Below, piece after piece: positions 8,854-16,620 of a stretch of 64,000 bases of DNA. The translations under genes were made by a program, and so were the position numbers. A model generated the notes under the pieces. That model was given only the letters and a program-made list of their open reading frames with translations. It did no database searches and was not told the origin of the DNA. The first letter of the stretch is position 1, and each line of letters starts with the position of its first letter. Origin of the DNA: Caulobacter sp. Its GTDB lineage: Bacteria; Pseudomonadota; Alphaproteobacteria; Caulobacterales; Caulobacteraceae. The DNA lies in assembly GCA_016125585.1 (NCBI GenBank), contig WGLL01000009.1:62001-126000 (forward strand), read 5' to 3'.

Positions 8854-8942
8854 GGGCGCCGCGATCCGCCAGCCTCGGCGCGGGTCCGGTTTTGCCGCGC
8901 CCGCTCTGGACACATCGGCCGTTCCAGTCGAAGGGAAGGGGC

Positions 8943-9581
8943 ATGTCGCGCGGATTCTTCATTACCTTCGAGGGCGGCGAGGGCGCCGGAAAATCAACTC
9001 AGGTGCGCCGCCTCGCCGACCACCTGCGGGCGCTTGGCCATGACCCGGTCCTGACCCGAGAACCCGGCGGATCGCCCGGCGCCGAGGCCATTCGCGACAT
9101 CGTTCTCAATGGTCCGCCCGAGCGCTGGTCGCCCGTCACCGAGGCGCTGCTGATGTACGCCGCCCGCCGCGACCACATCGAACGGGTGATCCGGCCGGCG
9201 CTCCAGTCCGGCAAGGTCGTCATCTGCGACCGCTTCGCCGACTCGACCCGGGCCTATCAGGGCGCCGGCGGTCAGGTCGACGCGCGGCTGATCGACACCC
9301 TTGAGGCCTGCGTGCTCGAGGATCTGAAACCCGACCTGACCCTGATCCTCGATCTTCCCGTCGAAAAGGGCCTGTCGCGGGCCCTGTCGCGCGGCGGCGG
9401 CGAGGACCGTTTCGAGGCCAAGGGGGCGGCCTTCCATCAGCGCCTGCGCCAGGCCTTCCTCGACATCGCCGCCGCCGATCCGGCGCGCTGCCTGGTGCTG
9501 GCCGCCGATCGCACGCCCGAGGCCGTGGGCGCCGACATCATCGCCGCCGTGGGCCAGCGGATCGAGCTGGCCGATGTCTGA
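8943..9581 (+). CDS. tmk: Thymidylate kinase
   Basis: The gene encodes a 212-residue dTMP kinase that makes dTDP for DNA synthesis. The P-loop is EGGEGAGKST near residues 10-19. It also shows the dTMP-site motif TREPGGSPGAEAIR, the DRF motif (VICDRFADSTRAYQG), and a GGGEDRFE lid region. The ATG at 8943 follows GAAGGGG and gives the normal family length. Its last 8 nt overlap the start of holB, so the two are probably co-translated. The pairing of tmk with holB is conserved widely in bacteria. Confidence 0.97.
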   Translation: MSRGFFITFEGGEGAGKSTQVRRLADHLRALGHDPVLTREPGGSPGAEAIRDIVLNGPPERWSPVTEALLMYAARRDHIERVIRPALQSGKVVICDRFADSTRAYQGAGGQVDARLIDTLEACVLEDLKPDLTLILDLPVEKGLSRALSRGGGEDRFEAKGAAFHQRLRQAFLDIAAADPARCLVLAADRTPEAVGADIIAAVGQRIELADV

Positions 9582-10572
9582 CGCCGCCGGCCATCCGCGC
9601 GACACCCGCCGGCTGTTGGGCCATGCCGCCCAGGAAGCCGCCTTTGTCGCGGCGATGACATCCGGCCGGCTGCATCACGCCTGGCTGCTGACCGGACCGG
9701 AGGGGGTGGGCAAGGCCACCTTCGCCTATATGGCCGCCCGCCGTCTGCTCGGCGCGCCGGACGACGGGGAGGGCGGCCCGCTATCGGCCAGCCCCGCCCA
9801 TCCGGCCAGCCGGCTGGTCGCCGCCAGGACCCATCCGGATCTGATGGTGCTGGAGCGGGTCGGCGAGGACGGCAAGCCGCGCAAGGTCATCCCCGTCGAC
9901 GAGGCCCGCCAGCTGTCGGAGTTCTTCTCCAAGTCGCCGGCCCAGGCCCCCTATCGCGTGGCCATCGTCGACGCCGCCGATGACCTGAACGTCAATGCCG
10001 CCAACGCCATCCTCAAGACCCTGGAGGAGCCGCCGCCGCGCGGCGTGCTGCTGCTGGTCTCCCACGCGCCCGGCCGGCTGCTGCCGACCATCCGCTCGCG
10101 CTGCCGGACCCTGGCCTTCCGGGCGCCGGACGTCGAGACCGCCGAGGCCATCGTCCGCGACCGGACCGGTCTGGTGGCCCATGACGCCGCGCGGCTGGTC
10201 CGCATGGCCGGCGGGGCGCCCGGTCTGGCGCTGCGGATGGCCGACCTCAATGTCCTGGCCATCGACGATTCGGCGCATGAGCTGCTCAATCATCTGCAGA
10301 ATCCCGACCCGGCGCCCCTGCTGGCCCTGGCGGACAGTTTTCGCGGCGCGGCCGGCGCCGAGCGCTTCCAGATGCTGTTCGAGCGCCTGAGCGACCGCGT
10401 TCGCACCATGGCCGTCGAACAGGCGCTGGCCGGGGAGGGGAGTGATCTCGACCGCTGGGCCGAGGTCTGGACCCTGCTGGAACGTTTGCCGCGCGAGGCC
10501 GAGGCCCTCAACCTCGACCGGGCCGACAGTTTCTGGACCGCCGTGCGGGCGCTGAAGGCGGCGGCCGCCTGA
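9574..10572 (+). CDS. holB: DNA polymerase III delta' subunit
   Basis: This 332-residue clamp-loader subunit has the degenerate AAA+ P-loop GPEGVGKAT near residues 39-47 and the delta' motif NAANAILKTLEEPP. That is followed by LLLVSHAPGRLLPTIRSRC, containing the SRC sensor motif that packs against neighbouring clamp-loader subunits. The zinc-binding cysteines of gamma and E. coli delta' are not evident in the N-terminal half, as is common in alphaproteobacteria. It starts inside tmk (8 nt overlap) and stops one base before the tatD ATG. In many alphaproteobacteria metG sits between holB and tatD; here it is absent from this position. Confidence 0.95.
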   Translation: MSDAAGHPRDTRRLLGHAAQEAAFVAAMTSGRLHHAWLLTGPEGVGKATFAYMAARRLLGAPDDGEGGPLSASPAHPASRLVAARTHPDLMVLERVGEDGKPRKVIPVDEARQLSEFFSKSPAQAPYRVAIVDAADDLNVNAANAILKTLEEPPPRGVLLLVSHAPGRLLPTIRSRCRTLAFRAPDVETAEAIVRDRTGLVAHDAARLVRMAGGAPGLALRMADLNVLAIDDSAHELLNHLQNPDPAPLLALADSFRGAAGAERFQMLFERLSDRVRTMAVEQALAGEGSDLDRWAEVWTLLERLPREAEALNLDRADSFWTAVRALKAAAA

Positions 10573-10573
10573 G

Positions 10574-11353
10574 ATGCTGATCGACAGCCACGTCAATCTG
10601 CACGCGCCGCAGTTCGCCGGAGACCAGGCCGAGGTCATCGACCGCGCCCGCGCCGCCGGCGTCGGGATGATGGTCACCATCTGCGACAAGGTCTCGTCCT
10701 TCGAGGCGGTGCACGCCATCGCCATGGCCCATGACGACATCTGGTGCACGGTCGGCACGCATCCGCATGAAGCCAAGGAAAATCCGTCGCTTGCAGCGGA
10801 AACCCTGATCGATCTGGCCGCCCGGCCCAAGGTCGTCGGCATCGGCGAATGCGGCCTAGACTTCCACTATGACTTCAGCCCCCGTGATGAGCAGGCCGCC
10901 GTTTTCCGCCAGCACGCCATCGCCGCCCGCGAGACCGGCCTGCCCCTGGTGGTCCATACCCGCGAGGCCGATGAGGTGATGGGCCAGATCCTGGAGGAGG
11001 CGTTCGCCGCCGGGCCATTCAAGCTGCTGATGCACTGCTACACCAGCGGGCCGGAACTGGCGCGGCGGGCGGCGGCTCTGGGCGCCTGGTTCTCGGTCTC
11101 GGGCATCGCCACCTTCAAGGCCGCCGAGGAGGTCCGGGCGGTGATCCGCGACATGCCGGCCGACCGCATCATTCTTGAGACCGACTGTCCCTATCTGGCC
11201 CCGGCGCCGATGCGCGGGCGTCGCAACGAACCGGCCTATCTGCCTCATATCCTTGATAAACTTGCCGAGGTCCGGGGCTGGTCGCGGGATGAGGCAGAGG
11301 CGCGCACCGAAGAGGCCTTCTTCGCCCTGTTCGACCGGATTCCCCGGCCGTGA
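10574..11353 (+). CDS. tatD: TatD-family metal-dependent hydrolase with altered HxH motif
   Basis: This 259-residue TIM-barrel hydrolase belongs to the TatD family, metal-dependent nucleases or phosphoesterases. Family motifs are visible: GIGECGLDFHYD (metal-bridging Glu), PLVVHTREAD and LMHCYTSG (His ligands), and ILETDCPYLAPAPMRG (catalytic Asp). The N-terminal motif, normally DSHCHLD with an HxH metal pair, reads DSHVNLH: the second His is Asn. The adjacent His two residues later might substitute, or one metal site may be altered. It starts immediately after holB and overlaps the next gene by 4 nt (GTGA), consistent with one transcript. Confidence 0.93.
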   Translation: MLIDSHVNLHAPQFAGDQAEVIDRARAAGVGMMVTICDKVSSFEAVHAIAMAHDDIWCTVGTHPHEAKENPSLAAETLIDLAARPKVVGIGECGLDFHYDFSPRDEQAAVFRQHAIAARETGLPLVVHTREADEVMGQILEEAFAAGPFKLLMHCYTSGPELARRAAALGAWFSVSGIATFKAAEEVRAVIRDMPADRIILETDCPYLAPAPMRGRRNEPAYLPHILDKLAEVRGWSRDEAEARTEEAFFALFDRIPRP

Positions 11354-12159
11354 GCGGGCGGCTGCTCCTGACCATTCTCGGCTGCGGCTCCTCCGGGGGC
11401 GTGCCCCGCGCGGACGGCAACTGGGGCGCCTGCGATCCCGGTGAGCCGAAGAACCGCCGCCGCCGCTGTTCGGTGCTGGTGCGCCGTCCTAGCCCGGAAG
11501 ACGGCCCGGAGACCACCCTGGTCGTGGATACCTCGCCGGATTTTCGCGAACAGGCGATTGCCGCGAAAATACAACGGCTTGACGGCGTTCTTTTCACCCA
11601 CGATCACGCCGACCAGACCCACGGCCTCGACGACATCCGCGCCTTTGCCCTGAACCAGCGCCAGCGCATTCCCGCCTGGATGGATGACGCCACCTGGGCG
11701 CGGCTCGAGCATCGCTTCGGCTACATCTTCCACAGCCACGGCGGCTATCCCGCCATCAGCGAGTTGAACCCCATGCCGGGCCTGGGCGTCCGGTTCGAGG
11801 TCGCCGGACCCTCAGGGGCCATACCGGTGGTGACCTTTGATCAGGAACATGGCGAGATCCGTTCGCTGGGTTTCCGTTTCGGGTCCGTGGCTTATTCGCC
11901 GGACGTCAACGGCCTGCCGGAGTCGGCGTTCGATGCCCTGGAGGGCGTCGAGACCTGGATCGTCGACGCGCTGCGCTACACGCCGCATCCGACCCACGCC
12001 CATCTGGCCGAGACCTTGCGCTGGATCGAGCGGGTCCAGCCGCGGCGGGCCATCCTGACGAACATGCATATCGACATGGACTTCAATCGTTTGCGGCAGG
12101 AACTTCCGGAAGGCGTCGAGCCGGCATGGGACGGGATGGTGGTTGAGGGCGCGTTCTGA
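11350..12159 (+). CDS. MBL-fold metallo-hydrolase (PhnP-like)
   Basis: The 269-residue protein has the metallo-beta-lactamase fold typical of PhnP-like phosphodiesterases. Motifs include ILGCGSSGGVPRADG at the N-terminus and the metal signature FTHDHADQTHGLDDIR. Further His/Asp ligands are seen in VAYSPDVNGLP and THAHLAETL, and LTNMHIDMDF near the C-terminus. The substrate is not evident; cyclic phosphodiesters are known for the family. It begins with GTG overlapping the tatD stop. The tatD-MBL pair is conserved in alphaproteobacteria, often downstream of holB-metG. Confidence 0.92.
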   Translation: MSGRLLLTILGCGSSGGVPRADGNWGACDPGEPKNRRRRCSVLVRRPSPEDGPETTLVVDTSPDFREQAIAAKIQRLDGVLFTHDHADQTHGLDDIRAFALNQRQRIPAWMDDATWARLEHRFGYIFHSHGGYPAISELNPMPGLGVRFEVAGPSGAIPVVTFDQEHGEIRSLGFRFGSVAYSPDVNGLPESAFDALEGVETWIVDALRYTPHPTHAHLAETLRWIERVQPRRAILTNMHIDMDFNRLRQELPEGVEPAWDGMVVEGAF

Positions 12160-12235
12160 GAGGCCTGAAGCGCCAGATGCGGCATAGTATTTCTGATAAT
12201 ATATCTTAGGCGCAATATGGACGAGGCTCCCTGAC

Positions 12236-12871
12236 ATGAGCGACATCACCGTCTGGACCTACGACTGGGTCCCCGCAGGTCCGCGCGGTTTCGTGCGGGA
12301 CCTGCGGCTGCGATGGGCCTGCGAGGAAGCCGGTCTGGCTTACGCGGTGCGCACCGTCCCCTTTGACGAGCGCGGCCCCGAGCATCTGGCGCGTCAGCCG
12401 TTTGGCCAGGTCCCGTTCCTGACCGATGGCGAGCTGACCCTGTTCGAAAGCGGCGCCGGGCTGCTGCATCTCGCCGGCAAGAGCGACATCCTGATGCCGG
12501 CCGACGCCCTCGGCGTCGCACAGACGCTGCAATGGACCATCGCCGCCCTCAACTCGATCGAGATGGTGTCGGTGCCCTGGTGGTTTCTGGAAGTGACCGG
12601 CGCCCCGGACAACAACCTCACCGGCTGGCTGGAAAGCCGCCTGGCTCACATGGAAGACGTGCTGAAAGACCGCCAGTGGCTGGCGGCGGACCGCTTCACG
12701 GTGGCGGATCTGTTGATGGCCGATGTCCTCCGCGTGGAGAAGCTGCGGGCGTTCGGCATCCGGCCCGCGACGGAAGCCTATGTGGCCCGGATCACGGCGC
12801 GTCCGGCCTTCCTGAAGGCTCACGCCGACCAGATGGCGCATTTTGCAGCCGCTGATCGGCTGCGCGGCTAG
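12236..12871 (+). CDS. Glutathione S-transferase family protein
   Basis: This 211-residue cytosolic protein has the two-domain GST layout. The thioredoxin-like N-terminal half includes RLRWACEEAGL and FGQVPFLTDGELTLFESGA, where the cis-Pro and the ES dipeptide bind glutathione. The C-terminal half is all-helical, with the N-capping-box region DRFTVADLLMADVLR. It resembles enzymes that conjugate or reduce small electrophiles; the substrate cannot be deduced. The upstream gap contains an AT-rich stretch (12184-12222) unlike its surroundings, a likely promoter. Its stop codon shares the palindrome CTAG with the stop of the convergent VOC gene. Confidence 0.9.
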   Translation: MSDITVWTYDWVPAGPRGFVRDLRLRWACEEAGLAYAVRTVPFDERGPEHLARQPFGQVPFLTDGELTLFESGAGLLHLAGKSDILMPADALGVAQTLQWTIAALNSIEMVSVPWWFLEVTGAPDNNLTGWLESRLAHMEDVLKDRQWLAADRFTVADLLMADVLRVEKLRAFGIRPATEAYVARITARPAFLKAHADQMAHFAAADRLRG

Positions 12872-13260
12872 CCCTGCCCCGCCGGGCTCATCAGCCGCGA
12901 CGGCCAGCCAATGCGAACCAGCAAGCCGTCAGGGCCGGCGATTCCGACTTCGTAGAGCCCCCATTCGCGGTGCCGCAGCACGCCGCCGGGACGTATGATC
13001 AGATCGTCGACCCGCGCGGCTATGGCGTCCACCTCCGGCGTGCGGATGAAGACCCCGAAGGGATTGTGCGATTCCGGCACGCGCCATGGGCCCTTCCCGG
13101 CCTGGTTCAGATGCACCTCGCAGCCCCAGCCGGTCATGATGATGTAGTTGGCGTCGCCACCGGTGCGGGCGAAGCCCAGCCGCTCCCAGAAGGGAATCGC
13201 CGCGACCAGGTCATTGGACGGCACGATGGCGAAGGCGCCGACACCGGGTGTCTCGTCCAT
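12868..13260 (-). CDS. VOC/glyoxalase-fold protein
   Basis: The 130-residue protein has the vicinal-oxygen-chelate fold of the glyoxalase/bleomycin-resistance group. It shows paired beta-alpha-beta-beta-beta halves, with VPSNDLVAAIPFWERLGF at the N-terminus, a His-containing strand (WGCEVHLNQ), and YEVGIAGPDGLLVRIGWP at the end. Such proteins bind metals or hydrophobic drugs, or isomerise glyoxal adducts; nothing here selects among these. It converges on the GST gene with a 4 nt overlap of stop codons. No neighbour suggests a pathway. Confidence 0.85.
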   Translation of the reverse strand: MDETPGVGAFAIVPSNDLVAAIPFWERLGFARTGGDANYIIMTGWGCEVHLNQAGKGPWRVPESHNPFGVFIRTPEVDAIAARVDDLIIRPGGVLRHREWGLYEVGIAGPDGLLVRIGWPSRLMSPAGQG

Positions 13261-13310
13261 GGCAACAGCCCCTGTCTGCCGGTGCGGTCAGGCCCGCCCC
13301 GCCCGGATAC

Positions 13311-13343
13311 ACAAACGCCCACGGCGGCGAACCGTCGTGGGCG
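13311..13343 (-). terminator. Intrinsic terminator of the HU gene
   Basis: An 8 bp perfect stem, CGCCCACG (13316-13323) with CGTGGGCG (13336-13343), lies 27 bp beyond the HU stop. In the minus direction it is followed by TTTGTGT, a short T-rich tail. Position and direction fit rho-independent termination of HU. Confidence 0.7.
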
Positions 13344-13369
13344 TCGTGCAGGTCAAGCGTTCTGGCGGC

Positions 13370-13645
13370 TTAGGCCAGAGCGTCCTTCAGGGCCTTGGCG
13401 GCCTGGAAGGAAACCTTCTTGCTGGCGGCGATCTGGATGGTCGCGCCAGTGGAGGGGTTGCGGCCGGTGCGGGCCGGCTTGTCCTGGACCTTGAACTTGC
13501 CAAAGCCCGGGATCGAAACTTCCTCACCCTTCACCGCGGCGTCACGGATCGCGGCGAAGACGCCGTCGACCACGGCCTTGGCCTGGGCTTTGGTCAGCTT
13601 GTCGTCGCTCGACGCCACGGCGTCGATGATGTCAGCGGTATTCAA
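13370..13645 (-). CDS. hup: HU-family DNA-binding protein
   Basis: The 91-residue protein is a histone-like HU/IHF family member. It has an N-terminal helical dimerisation body (DKLTKAQAKAVVDGVFAAI), the VSIPGFGKFKV strand and a minor-groove arm with ARTGRNPSTGATIQI. This sequence favours HU over IHF. The likely start is a TTG at 13645, preceded at 5-6 nt by GGAGAGA; no ATG lies in frame at the right place. HU bends and compacts DNA and assists replication and repair. It has its own upstream gap and a terminator, so it is probably monocistronic. Confidence 0.95.
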   Translation of the reverse strand: MNTADIIDAVASSDDKLTKAQAKAVVDGVFAAIRDAAVKGEEVSIPGFGKFKVQDKPARTGRNPSTGATIQIAASKKVSFQAAKALKDALA

Positions 13646-13782
13646 TGGAATCTCTCCGTAAATCAGAATCAGCCATGGACCCTGCCAAGGCTGTGCAGCG
13701 CTGTCACTAGGCAACAGCAGGTGGCGGTTCCCTAGCGATACGCTATCTATCTGTCGAGGGACGTTTCGAAGAGGACGACACC

Positions 13783-14286
13783 ATGCGTATCGTGACCCTG
13801 GCGGCCATCGCCGCCGTGACCGCCCTGCCCTTCGCCGCATCGGCAACCGCGGCCGCCGCCGCCGAGCCGACGGTGACCGTGACCTACGGCGACAGGCTGG
13901 ACAAGAAGATCGACACCTATGGCCGCCGCGAGGTCGATCGCCTGGCCGACGGCCTCCGGCTTGAGGTCCAGAAGCGGGTTTCCGGTCTTCCGGCGCTGCA
14001 AGATGCTGAAATCGTGCTGGTTCTTGAGGATGTGGTGGCCAACCGGCCGACCATGAAGCAGATGTCCGAGACCCCCGGACTGTCCTATGAGAGCTTCGGC
14101 ACGGGCGGCGCGGCCGTGGCCGGCGAGGTGATCACCGCCGATGGCGTGCGCCATCCCCTGTCCTATAAATGGTATGAAACCGACATCCGCTGGGCCTGGT
14201 CGGCATCGACCTGGCGTGATGCCGAACAGGCCATCGACCGGTTCGCCGTCCGGCTGGCGCGGGACTACGGCGGCGACGGAGCCTGA
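13783..14286 (+). CDS. Putative periplasmic protein of unknown function
   Basis: The 167-residue product starts with a cleavable signal peptide (MRIVTLAAIAAVTALPFAASATA), so export is likely. The mature part has TVTVTYGDRLDKKIDTYGRR, an acidic/hydrophobic strand IVLVLEDVV, and a YKWYETDIRWAWSASTWRDAE region followed by a helix. The alternation of strands and the final helix remind me of the small secreted DUF3016-type proteins, but I cannot confirm it. It has its own upstream gap and is followed by the GPH transporter after 110 bp containing a dyad. Confidence 0.75.
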   Translation: MRIVTLAAIAAVTALPFAASATAAAAAEPTVTVTYGDRLDKKIDTYGRREVDRLADGLRLEVQKRVSGLPALQDAEIVLVLEDVVANRPTMKQMSETPGLSYESFGTGGAAVAGEVITADGVRHPLSYKWYETDIRWAWSASTWRDAEQAIDRFAVRLARDYGGDGA

Positions 14287-14345
14287 CGTCACTTCGCCGT
14301 GACCACCTGTCAGCCATTTCACTTGCAAGCGCCGGCCGGACAGAG

Positions 14346-14370
14346 TGTGATCGTCTGAACGGCGATCACA
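14346..14370. promoter_or_regulatory. Dyad operator candidate upstream of the GPH transporter
   Basis: A perfect 8 bp inverted repeat, TGTGATCG and CGATCACA with a 9 nt spacer, lies 27 bp before the transporter ATG. A repressor binding here would overlap or flank the promoter. The TGTGA/TCACA ends resemble CRP half-sites, but the spacing is too long for CRP. No regulator gene is adjacent. Confidence 0.5.
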
Positions 14371-14396
14371 TACGCCGGACTGATTAGTGAGGCGAC

Positions 14397-15806
14397 ATGG
14401 CTGACGGCCGGCGATCTGCGTGGACTCTTGCGGCGTTCGCCGCCCCCTGCCTGCCCCTGGCGGCCTTCGGCCTGCCGCTGGTCATCACCATTCCCCACTA
14501 CTATTCGGAAACGCTCGGCCTCGACGTCGCCGCGGTGGGCCTCGCCTTCATCGGCGTTCGCGCCATCGACATCCTGTTCGACCCCATCTTCGGCACCATC
14601 CTGGACCGCACGCGCTGGTCCTTCGGCCGCTTCAAGGGCTGGATGGCGATCAGCACGCCCATACTGCTGCTGGCCATCTACATGCTGTTCATGGCCAAGC
14701 CCGGGGTGACCAACCTCTATCTGTGGGCCTGGCTGTTGGTGGTCTATTTCGGCTATTCGATCGCCGTGCTGTCCCACACCAGCTGGGCGGCCAAGCTGTC
14801 CAACGCCTATCACGAGCGATCGCGGGTCTACGGCTTCTGGCAGACCGGCAACGTCATCGGCATGATCATGATCCTGGCCATGCCGATCATTCTCGACCGG
14901 TTCAAGCTGGGCAGTTCCGCCGCCGATATCCTGCACGGCCAGGGCTGGTTCATCATTCTGCTGTTGCCGCTGATGGTGCTTTTGGCGCTGTGGCGGGTTC
15001 CGGAGGCTTCCGTGCCGCAGGGGCCGGGGCATCACAACGCGACCCTCGGGGACTACTTCCGCCTGCTGCAGCGGCCCACTGTTGTGCGCATTCTCGCCGC
15101 CGACCTGTTGACCGGCCTGGCGCCCGGCATCGCCGGGACCCTGTTCTTCTTCTTCTTCATGCGGGTGAAGCAGTTCAGCTTCGTCGAGTCGTCTGCCCTG
15201 CTGCTGATCTATTTTGTCGCCGCCATTGTCGGGGCGATGATCTGGACGCGGCTGGCCAAGCGGGTCGGAAAATCAAAAGCGCTGATCGCCGCCTGCATCG
15301 TCTACGCCATCGTGCAGTTCGCGGTCGTCACTCTGCCCGCCGGCAACTTCTGGCTGGCCGCGCCCTTCCTGGTCGCCGCCGGCATTCCCTATTCGGCCGG
15401 CGCCCTGCTGCTGCGCTCGATGATGGCGGACTACAGCGACGAGGAACGACTGGCCTCCGGCCATGATCGTACGGGCCTGCTCTACGCCATTCTCACCGGA
15501 ACCGTGAAAATCGGCTCGGCCCTGGCCGCGGTCAGCCTGATCCTGCTCGGGGCGCTTGGCTTCAATGGTCATGATCCAGCGGCCAGCAGCGAGGCCTCCA
15601 TGGTGGGTCTGAACGCCCTCTACGCCTTTGCGCCGGGCATCATTGGCCTGCTGGCGGCGGCCTGCATGATCGGCTACCCCCTGACGGAGCAGATGCATGA
15701 CGATATCCTTCGTCAGCTCGGCGAGCGTGACTCCGCCGGGCCTCCGCCTCAGCCCGAAGATGTGGTCGCCGTTTCACCTGATGTCCTCTCCTCCCCCGCC
15801 GAATGA
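14397..15806 (+). CDS. MFS transporter of the GPH (sugar:cation symporter) type
   Basis: The 469-residue protein has about 12 transmembrane helices and the MFS_2/GPH hallmarks. These are an early VAAVGLAFIGVRAIDILFDPIFG segment, the loop RTRWSFGRFKGWM corresponding to the family's R-S-RxGRRRPW loop, and SHTSWAAKLSNAYHERSRVYGFW. GPH symporters take up glycosides, pentosides or hexuronides with H+ or Na+. No sugar-catabolic genes lie nearby, so the substrate is open. The 3' end overlaps mazG by 26 nt. Confidence 0.88.
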   Translation: MADGRRSAWTLAAFAAPCLPLAAFGLPLVITIPHYYSETLGLDVAAVGLAFIGVRAIDILFDPIFGTILDRTRWSFGRFKGWMAISTPILLLAIYMLFMAKPGVTNLYLWAWLLVVYFGYSIAVLSHTSWAAKLSNAYHERSRVYGFWQTGNVIGMIMILAMPIILDRFKLGSSAADILHGQGWFIILLLPLMVLLALWRVPEASVPQGPGHHNATLGDYFRLLQRPTVVRILAADLLTGLAPGIAGTLFFFFFMRVKQFSFVESSALLLIYFVAAIVGAMIWTRLAKRVGKSKALIAACIVYAIVQFAVVTLPAGNFWLAAPFLVAAGIPYSAGALLLRSMMADYSDEERLASGHDRTGLLYAILTGTVKIGSALAAVSLILLGALGFNGHDPAASSEASMVGLNALYAFAPGIIGLLAAACMIGYPLTEQMHDDILRQLGERDSAGPPPQPEDVVAVSPDVLSSPAE

Positions 15807-16605
15807 CCAGACCCTGACCCAGGGCGCGCCGATTGACCGTCTGCGCGCCATCATGGCTCGCCTGCGGGATCCGCAGGGCGGCTGCGCCTGGGACCTCGAG
15901 CAGACCTTCGCCACCATCGCCCCCTATACGGTCGAGGAAGCCTATGAGGTGGCCGACGCCATCGAGCGCGGCGATCTGAAGGACCTGCGGGAGGAACTGG
16001 GCGACCTGCTGTTCCAGGTCGTCTTCCACAGCCGCATGGCCGAGGAGGCCGGCGCCTTCGGTTTCGATGACGTCGCCGACGCTATCGTCGACAAGATGAT
16101 CCGGCGCCATCCGCATGTCTTCGGCGAGGCGGGAGAGCGCTCTGCGGGAGAGCAGGTCGCGGCCTGGGAGGTGATGAAGGCCGGTGAGCGGGCCGCCAAG
16201 GCCAAGACCGGCGTCCTGGCCGATGTGCCGATGGGCCTGCCTGGACTGACAAGGGCGGTGAAATTGACCAAGCGCGCGGCGCGGGTCGGTTTTGACTGGC
16301 CCTCCCCCGCCGAGGTGATCGCCAAGCTGCATGAGGAACTCGACGAGCTGCAGGTCGAGATCGAGGCCGGCGACCAGGACAAAATGCGGGAGGAGATGGG
16401 CGACCTGCTGTTCGTCGTCGCCAACCTGGCCCGCAAGCTGGATATCGAGCCGGAGGATGCGCTGCGAGCCACCAACGCCAAGTTCATTCGCCGCTTCGGT
16501 TTCATCGAGGCGGCGCTGTCCCGCGACGGTCGCACGCCGGACCAGTCCGACCTCGCCGAGATGGACGGCCTGTGGAACGCGGCCAAGGCGGCCGAGAAGC
16601 GCTGA
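15781..16605 (+). CDS. mazG: Nucleoside triphosphate pyrophosphohydrolase MazG
   Basis: The 274-residue protein contains two tandem MazG folds. The first (about 20-125) has WDLEQTFATIAPYTVEEAYEVADAI and the metal-binding EELGDLLFQVVFHSRMAEE. The second (about 175-255) has ELDELQVEI and EEMGDLLFVVANLARKL. The Glu/Asp pattern ExxE...ExxD is intact in both. MazG hydrolyses NTPs to NMP and pyrophosphate and can clear abnormal nucleotides or modulate (p)ppGpp. I chose the ATG at 15781 because it gives the normal N-terminus; a longer upstream frame exists inside the transporter gene. The gene overlaps the transporter end by 26 nt. Confidence 0.95.
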   Translation: MSSPPPPNDQTLTQGAPIDRLRAIMARLRDPQGGCAWDLEQTFATIAPYTVEEAYEVADAIERGDLKDLREELGDLLFQVVFHSRMAEEAGAFGFDDVADAIVDKMIRRHPHVFGEAGERSAGEQVAAWEVMKAGERAAKAKTGVLADVPMGLPGLTRAVKLTKRAARVGFDWPSPAEVIAKLHEELDELQVEIEAGDQDKMREEMGDLLFVVANLARKLDIEPEDALRATNAKFIRRFGFIEAALSRDGRTPDQSDLAEMDGLWNAAKAAEKR

Positions 16606-16620
16606 CCGGCTTCCGGGCTG

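Noticed and set aside
14346-14370. CRP site upstream of the GPH transporter
   Set aside because: Half-sites TGTGA and TCACA are 15 nt apart instead of 6. Kept as an unassigned dyad.
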